Part shown: positions 7,448 to 12,453 of the stretch, piece by piece
How positions within the stretch are numbered: the stretch's first letter is position 1
Layout: the number at the start of each line of letters is the position of its first letter
NCBI GenBank assembly: GCA_016302545.1
Contig: JAEDNK010000004.1
Span: 1 to 27,715 of the forward strand
Source: Bacillota bacterium
Lineage (GTDB): Bacteria > Bacillota > Clostridia > Peptostreptococcales > Anaerovoracaceae
Direction of reading: 5' to 3'
DNA length: 27,715 nt
Position numbers and translations under genes: made by a program
The notes under the pieces: model-generated
What the model saw: the letters and a program-made list of their open reading frames with translations, nothing else
The model's database searches: none
Told to the model about the DNA's origin: nothing

Positions 7448-8560
7448 CTATTTTAAAAGGATAAATCTGTGTCTCCAGGCTGAAAAAATGGTGAAAAAAC
7501 AGGCCGTCAGGAGAAACATAAGAAATATTGATACATTCTGTGACATGAGAAAGGGAACATTTGTATCAGCTGAGGCTTTAGTCAAAGCGCCGGCAGAGAC
7601 AAGACCCAGAGGGAAGGCAGTCCAGACAGCCCCAAGGCAGCCGTTATATCCGGCAGGACCGTAGATATAGTATACGGCAATGGGGATTACCGCTGTCATG
7701 GCGGAGAGAAACAATCCTTGGGAAAATGTATTGACAAACAGCTGCATGGTCGTGTTTCCTGCTCCGAAGTAAAACACGGACAGCTCTGCAAGAAAAATAA
7801 CCAGTATGCATCCGCCGTAAACGCTTTTGAATTCGGAAAGGAGAGCTGCAGCAAAAGCGCCAGCCATAAGACCCAGCAGGAATACACGATTTGCAGATAT
7901 TGAAGAGTCGAAGGCCTGGGAATTCATGGGGCTAAACAGCGAAAGCCCTACGGCAAAGCTTACTGCCATTATGAAAAGAAAAAGCCTGACTGCGGCAGCC
8001 CTTTTTACTGACCTGAACTTTTTATCCCAAGACAAAGCAGACTCGCCCCAAAAAACCGGCGGGCGCTGAAGAAAAAACAGGCAGCCTGTAAGCATCATTA
8101 TCAGGCTCAGGGAAAGCGTAAGATAAGTATGCCTTTCCATGAGTGCTGTCAGAAGAGCTCCCGCAGTTATGGAGATGCTGAAAACTGCTCCTAAAAGCAG
8201 AGTTTTGCTCGCTCTGAACCAGTTGACCATAAGGTTTGCAGGAACTACGGCAGCCAGACCTCCCGCGTAAAAACCCACAAAAGCCATTCCCACTGCTTTT
8301 GCGGCAGCTGCGCCCCCCAAGGCACCTTCGCCGCGGAGAAGCAGAGCGCCGAGGCATACGCCGATGCAGGCAAGACCTGTCCAAAGTCTAAAGTTAATCA
8401 GGCGATAGCAGGCTGAACCCAATGGAATTCCCGCTGCGATAGAGCATAAAAAAATCATGGAAAGGGTAAAATTATAATCTATATATAAAAATCCGACAAG
8501 CGGACTGATGACAAGGATTAATCCTAAAATATTTCTGGTATGGTAAAAGAATCTGATCAT
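7448..8560 (-). CDS. MFS-like 12-helix membrane protein, function unknown
   Basis: A 370-residue hydrophobic protein with about twelve predicted membrane helices in a 6+6 arrangement. The halves are joined by a short cytoplasmic stretch near residues 165-190 (WDKKFRSVKRAAAVR), as in major facilitator superfamily carriers. I see no antiporter motif C or sugar-transporter signature, and the loops are short. Such membrane modules occur in some bacteria fused to a C-terminal LuxR-type DNA-binding domain; here the protein stops right after the last helix, so no such domain is present. The start at 8560 has GAAGGAG 8 bases before it. It has its own likely promoter, and the ABC operon follows 76 bases later. 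Substrate and role are not recognised. Confidence 0.75.
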   Translation of the reverse strand: MIRFFYHTRNILGLILVISPLVGFLYIDYNFTLSMIFLCSIAAGIPLGSACYRLINFRLWTGLACIGVCLGALLLRGEGALGGAAAAKAVGMAFVGFYAGGLAAVVPANLMVNWFRASKTLLLGAVFSISITAGALLTALMERHTYLTLSLSLIMMLTGCLFFLQRPPVFWGESALSWDKKFRSVKRAAAVRLFLFIMAVSFAVGLSLFSPMNSQAFDSSISANRVFLLGLMAGAFAAALLSEFKSVYGGCILVIFLAELSVFYFGAGNTTMQLFVNTFSQGLFLSAMTAVIPIAVYYIYGPAGYNGCLGAVWTAFPLGLVSAGALTKASADTNVPFLMSQNVSIFLMFLLTACFFTIFSAWRHRFILLK

Positions 8561-8627
8561 ATTACTTTATCTCCTTCGTTTGTCTTCGTTCCTGTAATGA
8601 TTTGCAGACAGGACGAGAGTCGGTATC

Positions 8628-8647
8628 CTAAAAATATTATTTTTTAG
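8628..8647. repeat. AT-rich 20-bp dyad just downstream of the MFS-like transcription start
   Basis: CTAAAAA (8628-8634) and TTTTTAG (8641-8647) are perfect 7-base arms with a 6-base spacer. The position is about +3 to +22 of the predicted transcript. It could be an operator or chance in AT-rich sequence. Confidence 0.3.
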
Positions 8648-8656
8648 CATTCAAAT

Positions 8657-8684
8657 AATATACTGTGCATTTATTGTAAATCAA
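8657..8684 (-). promoter_or_regulatory. likely promoter of the MFS-like gene
   Basis: On the minus strand TTGATT (8684-8679) and TATATT (8662-8657) are spaced by 16 bases. The predicted start near 8650 gives a leader of about 90 bases. Confidence 0.5.
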
Positions 8685-8694
8685 GGCTGCCTTG
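8682..8694. promoter_or_regulatory. 13-bp palindrome on the -35 of the MFS-like promoter
   Basis: CAAGGC-T-GCCTTG is a perfect dyad (6-base arms) that overlaps the -35 hexamer. It lies between this promoter and the divergent promoter of the small membrane protein. It is a plausible repressor site for either. The regulator is unknown. Confidence 0.4.
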
Positions 8695-8715
8695 CATTTT
8701 TTTTATTCCTTTAAT

Positions 8716-8745
8716 TTGACAGAAATATAGTCTTTGTTGTATAAT
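8716..8745 (+). promoter_or_regulatory. consensus sigma-A promoter of the 75-residue gene
   Basis: A perfect TTGACA (8716-8721) and a perfect TATAAT (8740-8745) are separated by 18 bases. The predicted start is near 8752, about 50 bases before the start codon. Confidence 0.8.
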
Positions 8746-8803
8746 CTAACAAATGATAGATTTGGATTTCAGGCCACGTTTAAAATGGCAAAGGGAATGA
8801 GCG

Positions 8804-9031
8804 ATGAAGGATTTTTTGAAGGACAGGCTGTTGATTGAATTTAACGGAAACTGGAATCTCAGCGAGATTGTGGCGGTTGCTATTTTGCTGGTGCTCGTGG
8901 TGATTGCAGTACTTGGTATTGTTAAACTTATTAAGAGGCTTATAAAATCGGCTAATCCCCGCAAGGACACCATTTTCAGCCATCGCAAGAATAAGTATAA
9001 AAACAGCATCGGTAAGAAAAATAAGTATTGA
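8804..9031 (+). CDS. small single-pass membrane protein, function unknown
   Basis: A 75-residue protein: a polar N-terminus (MKDFLKDRLLIEFNGNWNLS), one strongly hydrophobic helix at about 22-40 rich in Val, Ile and Leu, and a basic tail ending in Lys, Asn and Tyr. The tail would sit in the cytoplasm by the positive-inside rule. AAGGGA (8791-8796) is 7 bases before the ATG, a perfect-hexamer promoter lies about 50 bases upstream and a good terminator follows, so this is very probably a real monocistronic gene despite its size. I do not recognise the family. Small proteins of this form often act as regulators of membrane complexes or are toxin-like; nothing here decides between these. Confidence 0.75.
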   Translation: MKDFLKDRLLIEFNGNWNLSEIVAVAILLVLVVIAVLGIVKLIKRLIKSANPRKDTIFSHRKNKYKNSIGKKNKY

Positions 9032-9057
9032 TAAGCATTAATAAGCAACTGATATGT

Positions 9058-9084
9058 AACCCCGCTTCTGTGCGGGGTTTTGTT
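9058..9084 (+). terminator. rho-independent terminator between convergent genes
   Basis: AACCCCGC (9058-9065) and GCGGGGTT (9072-9079) form an 8-bp stem with a 6-base loop, followed by TTTTGTT on the plus strand. It ends the 75-residue gene. For the opposing cysteine-rich gene the tail after the stem is weak. Confidence 0.85.
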
Positions 9085-9100
9085 GTGGGGAAAACACGGA

Positions 9101-10210
9101 TCAGAATCTGAAGCCGTTGGTTTCGCAGCACTGACATGCAGGAATCTGCGCTCTTTCATTTGCTTCACCGCGTCTTCTTCTCCGACCGTTGTTATCGTTT
9201 CTGTCTCTGTCGCAGTCCCTGTCTCTGTCTCTGTCGCAGTCCCTGTCGGCGCATCGGTCTGAATGAGGCGCGCACGGGTCGCACTGCCCCAGATTATCAC
9301 AGCAGATATCCACCTCCTGAGCGTTGAGGGCAAAGAGGGAAGGTCTCACAACCTGAAGATTTATTCTAGGAGTAAATACGAGATTGCCGCGGACAGTTAT
9401 GTCTCTTGACGGGCAGTTGTCTTCACTTTCCGTTGATACGGAGACTATCGGATTGAGGAGCATTGCACAGCCCTCAAAGTTGAACCTGAGCGCCGGAGCA
9501 ATTCCCTGACTCTGGCAAGGAATTTCTACACATTGAATACCGAAGTTGTTGGACGCCCCTATAGTCACAGGACATCTGCCTGAGGAATCGTTTCTGGTCT
9601 TGATACAGAGCTTAAAGTCTCTGGTGCAGCTGCCGTTGGATACAAAGCCCTCCAAGACTATTGTAAAGAGAAGCTCCCAAGGACCCGGAACCTCGGCAAG
9701 GAAGAAGTGCCCGTCTCTGTCGCAGTCATTATCACATTCTTTTTTGCAATCTCTGCGGCATTGACAGCCGTCATCGCAGATGTGGGTGCACCTAGGGGTG
9801 CAAGGACATCTCGTTATATCTGCCATGATGCCGGAAAGGTCGGCAAAATATCTGCCGTTCTGAAAATCAAGATCCGTAACAGGGAATCCGTCTATGGTGA
9901 CGTCATCGGCAGAGAAGGTTGAATTAGATGCCTGAAGGGCTGAAGTAACGGTCACACAGGAATTGGTAACGGTAAATTTCGCATTGCAGAGATTAAAATC
10001 ACAGTCTCTGTTTCCTCTGCAGCCACAGTCGCAGTCGCAGTCACAGTCCCTTTCTCTGTCGCCGATGATGAGCTGCTGAGAGAAATTGCGATCGTTTGTA
10101 ACAATTGGTGTAATCACCGGACAGGAGGAAGCGGTGTTATCGAAAAAAACCTTGCTTAGAAACACAAGGTTTTCCATAGTACAGTTGGAGTCATTTTCCA
10201 TAAAATTCAT
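9101..10210 (-). CDS. cysteine-rich protein with Asp-Cys and Asp-Arg repeats, unrecognised
   Basis: A 369-residue protein with 36 cysteines and no signal peptide or membrane helix. The layout alternates. Residues 1-50 are ordinary, with IIGDRERD at the end. Residues 51-75 hold a DCDCDCDCGC run. About 76-133 is a beta-like, Thr/Ser-rich domain. Residues 135-167 form a Cys/Asp/Arg linker with CPCTPRC and CDDGCQC. About 168-300 is a larger beta-like domain with scattered cysteines. The tail has CC, DCDRDRDRDCDRDR, five consecutive arginines and a final CQCC. The start at 10210 has GAGG about 11 bases upstream. Such composition suggests disulfide cross-linking or metal binding; clostridial exosporium proteins such as CdeC are cysteine-rich, but I see no clear homology. 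The gene is divergent from mraZ. Function unknown. Confidence 0.85.
   Translation of the reverse strand: MNFMENDSNCTMENLVFLSKVFFDNTASSCPVITPIVTNDRNFSQQLIIGDRERDCDCDCDCGCRGNRDCDFNLCNAKFTVTNSCVTVTSALQASNSTFSADDVTIDGFPVTDLDFQNGRYFADLSGIMADITRCPCTPRCTHICDDGCQCRRDCKKECDNDCDRDGHFFLAEVPGPWELLFTIVLEGFVSNGSCTRDFKLCIKTRNDSSGRCPVTIGASNNFGIQCVEIPCQSQGIAPALRFNFEGCAMLLNPIVSVSTESEDNCPSRDITVRGNLVFTPRINLQVVRPSLFALNAQEVDICCDNLGQCDPCAPHSDRCADRDCDRDRDRDCDRDRNDNNGRRRRRGEANERAQIPACQCCETNGFRF
9201..9242. repeat. short tandem repeat coding for Asp-Arg/Asp-Cys
   Basis: The 18-base unit CTGTCTCTGTCGCAGTCC occurs exactly at 9201-9218 and 9225-9242, with CTGTCT between, built on a hexamer. Fifteen bases of the unit recur at 9713-9727, and related GTCGCA hexamers occur near 10028-10050. 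All lie inside the cysteine-rich gene. Confidence 0.8.
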
Positions 10211-10248
10211 TTTATTTATTACCTCATTTCATAAATATAGGTACTTTC

Positions 10249-10254
10249 ATTATA
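10249..10254 (-). promoter_or_regulatory. -10 of the cysteine-rich gene
   Basis: TATAAT on the minus strand, in the context CATATAAT, lies about 40 bases before the start codon. No sigma-A -35 is seen at the right distance. The CATA start and an AC about 17 bases upstream also resemble sporulation sigma-K/sigma-E sites, which is only suggestive. Confidence 0.4.
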
Positions 10255-10313
10255 TGCCGAAGCGGTAAGGCGGGTGCAGTGGTGGATTTTTTAAAATATA
10301 CTTAAATTTTATA

Positions 10314-10342
10314 TTGAAAAGTGTTTAAAAGTGGTGTATAGT
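10314..10342 (+). promoter_or_regulatory. promoter of the dcw cluster (mraZ)
   Basis: TTGAAA (10314-10319) and TATAGT (10337-10342) are separated by exactly 17 bases. The predicted start near 10349 leaves a leader of about 49 bases before mraZ. Confidence 0.75.
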
Positions 10343-10344
10343 GG
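10318..10344 (+). promoter_or_regulatory. three phased MraZ-type boxes over the mraZ promoter
   Basis: AAAGTGT (10318-10324), AAAGTGG (10328-10334) and ATAGTGG (10338-10344) repeat every 10 bases with 3-base spacers, covering the promoter from -35 to -10. MraZ proteins are known to bind tandem direct repeats in front of their own gene; the form described for Mollicutes is AAAGTG(T/G) with 3-base spacers, matched here almost exactly. Autoregulation of the cluster is inferred. Confidence 0.75.
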
Positions 10345-10397
10345 TAGTATAAAAACTCACCGCGGAAAAAATTTATTGACAAGAAAGGGCAACGACC

Positions 10398-10829
10398 ATG
10401 TTTATGGGCACGTCATACAACTCAATAGACGATAAAAACAGAATGATCGTGCCTTCAAAGCTGAGAACAGGTCTGGGAGCAAGGTGTATTCTGACCAAGG
10501 GACTGGATCGTTGTCTGTACATCTATACCTCGGAGGACTGGGACAAGCAGATGGAAAAAATCGCCGGACTACCGGAGTCTGACCCTAAGGTGAGAGCTTT
10601 CATAAGACATTTCTGCGCCAACGCTGCGGAATGTGAATTTGACAAGCAGGGAAGGATAATCATACCCCAGGAGCTAAAAGTCTATGCGGGAATTGAGAAG
10701 GAGCTGGTGACCATGGGAGCCATGTCTAAAATAGAGGTGTGGAGCAGGGAGGTCTGGGACGCTCCCGAAAACGAAAGCAAAATGGAAAATGAAGATTTTG
10801 CCAGAGCACTGGCTGAGTATAACTTCTAA
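10398..10829 (+). CDS. mraZ: MraZ, transcriptional regulator of the dcw cluster
   Basis: DNA-binding protein of the AbrB/MraZ double-psi barrel type, which forms a ring and represses or tunes its own operon. The 143 residues contain two tandem MraZ domains. The first has NSIDDKNRMIVPSKLR and the second has CEFDKQGRIIIPQELKVYAGI, both with the conserved D-x2-G/N-R-hydrophobic-P pattern. AAAGGG (10384-10389) lies 8 bases before the ATG. It is the first gene of the cell wall and division cluster, 14 bases before rsmH, and three phased binding-site-like boxes lie on its promoter. Confidence 0.96.
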   Translation: MFMGTSYNSIDDKNRMIVPSKLRTGLGARCILTKGLDRCLYIYTSEDWDKQMEKIAGLPESDPKVRAFIRHFCANAAECEFDKQGRIIIPQELKVYAGIEKELVTMGAMSKIEVWSREVWDAPENESKMENEDFARALAEYNF

Positions 10830-10843
10830 GGCAGGTGGAATGA

Positions 10844-11779
10844 ATGGAATTCAAACATACATCTGTGCTCTTTGAAGAATGTATGGAGGGTCTCGCTATC
10901 AGACCTGACGGAATATATGTTGACGGAACTCTCGGAGGCGGCGGTCATTCGGAGGGAATATGCAGCAGGCTGGGAGAAAAGGGACTGCTCATAGGCATAG
11001 ACCGCGACAGAGACGCTTTAAACGCAGCAGAAAAAAGGCTCAGAAGCTATACCTGCCGCAAGGTATTCGTTCAGAGCAACTATTCAGACATTAAGGCTGT
11101 GCTTTCAGAGCTGGAAATTGACTGCATAGACGGAGCTCTGCTGGATTTGGGAGTTTCCTCTTTTCAACTGGACAACCCCGAGAGAGGCTTTTCCTATATG
11201 CAGGAGGCTCCTCTTGATATGAGAATGAGTCAGGACGACGATTTCACAGCTTATGATGTGGTCAATACCTATGGCGCAGATGAGCTTAAGAATATAATCT
11301 TTAAATACGGAGAAGAAAGGTGGGCGTCGAGGATTGCCGATTTCATCGTCAAAGCCAGAAAGGACAAGCCCATAGAGACAACCTCTCAGCTTGTTGACAT
11401 TATCAAAGCGGCCATACCGGCTTCGGCAAGGCGTGACGGCCCTCACCCTGCCAAGAGAACCTTTCAGGCTATCAGAATAGAGGTAAACGATGAGCTGGGT
11501 CAGCTGGAAAAGGCTGTGGACGAGTTCTGCGATGTACTGGCGCCGGAAGGAAGGCTTTGCATTATAACCTTCCACTCATTGGAGGACCGCATTGTAAAGG
11601 ACGTCATCAATAAAAGAATCAATCCGTGTACATGCCCTAAGGAGTTCCCTGTGTGCGTATGCGGAAAAACAGGAGATATAAAGAAAAGATCCAATAAACC
11701 TATATCGCCTACGGCAGCGGAGATTGAAAGGAATCCTCGGGCCAGAAGCGCCAAGCTGCGGGTGGCAGAGAAAATATAG
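10844..11779 (+). CDS. rsmH: 16S rRNA (cytosine-1402-N4)-methyltransferase RsmH
   Basis: SAM-dependent enzyme (formerly MraW) that methylates N4 of C1402 in the 16S rRNA decoding centre. The 311-residue length is standard. Visible marks are the N-terminal HTSVLFEECMEGL, the SAM-binding DGTLGGGGHS followed by GIDRDRDAL, DGALLDLGVSSFQLDNPERGFS, the RTFQAIRIEVNDEL helix and the terminal NPRARSAKLRVAEK. GCAGGTGG stands just before the start. It sits in its usual place between mraZ and ftsL. Confidence 0.97.
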   Translation: MEFKHTSVLFEECMEGLAIRPDGIYVDGTLGGGGHSEGICSRLGEKGLLIGIDRDRDALNAAEKRLRSYTCRKVFVQSNYSDIKAVLSELEIDCIDGALLDLGVSSFQLDNPERGFSYMQEAPLDMRMSQDDDFTAYDVVNTYGADELKNIIFKYGEERWASRIADFIVKARKDKPIETTSQLVDIIKAAIPASARRDGPHPAKRTFQAIRIEVNDELGQLEKAVDEFCDVLAPEGRLCIITFHSLEDRIVKDVINKRINPCTCPKEFPVCVCGKTGDIKKRSNKPISPTAAEIERNPRARSAKLRVAEKI

Positions 11780-11830
11780 ACTGTCGCGGCTTAAATTTGA
11801 ACGTTAATGCAAGTGATTACGAGGGACGAA

Positions 11831-12343
11831 ATGACAGCAGCAGAGAGAGCATATACAAGAGAGTATTCATATGTTGCACCCAGCGCCTATGCAAGAGAAT
11901 ACGCAAGGCAGCTGCCAAGCGGCGCAGGCGACCCTCGCAGAAGCAGCGGAGGAAGAAAGGGCCAAGGAGGGGAGATGGAGCTTTTGCCCGAAAGAGGGCA
12001 GAGAAGTATCATTTCCCGCGCGGTTTTGCTGCGCTCCGTACTGATTCTGCTGACTGCCGGAGCTCTTCTTGTGGGAACGGTGTGGATGAGCGCCAAGGCG
12101 ACCCAGATTAAGTATTCTATAAACAGAACCAATAACGAAATACGCCTTTTGGAAAACGAGATAAATACTCTGAATATAAAAATCCAAAGCGCAAACGGCA
12201 TAGAATACGTGGAGGAATACGCCATCGATAAGCTGGGAATGAGATATCCCAAGAGCAATCAGTGCATATACATTGAAGAGGGTGCGTCGGTCAGAGCTGA
12301 CCTTGCTGCCGAAATAAAGGAAAAAGCATATAGTAACATATAG
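11831..12343 (+). CDS. ftsL: FtsL-like division protein
   Basis: Bitopic septal protein expected to pair with FtsQ/DivIB and activate the FtsW/PBP pair. The 170 residues have an unusually long cytoplasmic head of about 65 residues, rich in Tyr, Arg and Ala (YTREYSYV, AYAREYARQ). One membrane helix follows (LLRSVLILLTAGALLVGTVW), then a short leucine-zipper-like extracellular coil (NEIRLLENEINTLNIKIQS) and the EEYAIDKLGMRYP segment typical of FtsL/DivIC. Sequence identity in this family is low, so the call rests on architecture and position between rsmH and the PBP. I choose ATG 11831 because GAGGGA (11821-11826) precedes it; the in-frame ATG at 11807 has no ribosome site. Confidence 0.85.
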   Translation: MTAAERAYTREYSYVAPSAYAREYARQLPSGAGDPRRSSGGRKGQGGEMELLPERGQRSIISRAVLLRSVLILLTAGALLVGTVWMSAKATQIKYSINRTNNEIRLLENEINTLNIKIQSANGIEYVEEYAIDKLGMRYPKSNQCIYIEEGASVRADLAAEIKEKAYSNI

Positions 12344-12392
12344 TAACTCCTAAGAGAATATAATAGCTTCAGAATAATTTCATATACAAACG

Positions 12393-12429
12393 AGCCAGAC
12401 AACTTAATACAGCCATTGGTGGTCTGGCT
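12393..12429 (+). terminator. terminator-like hairpin between ftsL and the PBP gene
   Basis: AGCCAGAC (12393-12400) and GTCTGGCT (12422-12429) form a perfect 8-bp stem with a 21-base loop, followed by a short T-rich stretch TTCTGTTTG. The loop is long and the T tract broken, so partial termination or a processing/stability element is more likely than a full stop. A TATAAT at 12359-12364 upstream lacks a -35. Confidence 0.45.
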
Positions 12430-12453
12430 TTCTGTTTGCAAGGGAGACTCGTA

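Noticed and set aside
9080..9327. Plus-strand frames coding for Val/Ser or Cys/Leu repeats
   Set aside because: Mirror of the Asp-Arg/Asp-Cys repeats of the cysteine-rich gene on the other strand.
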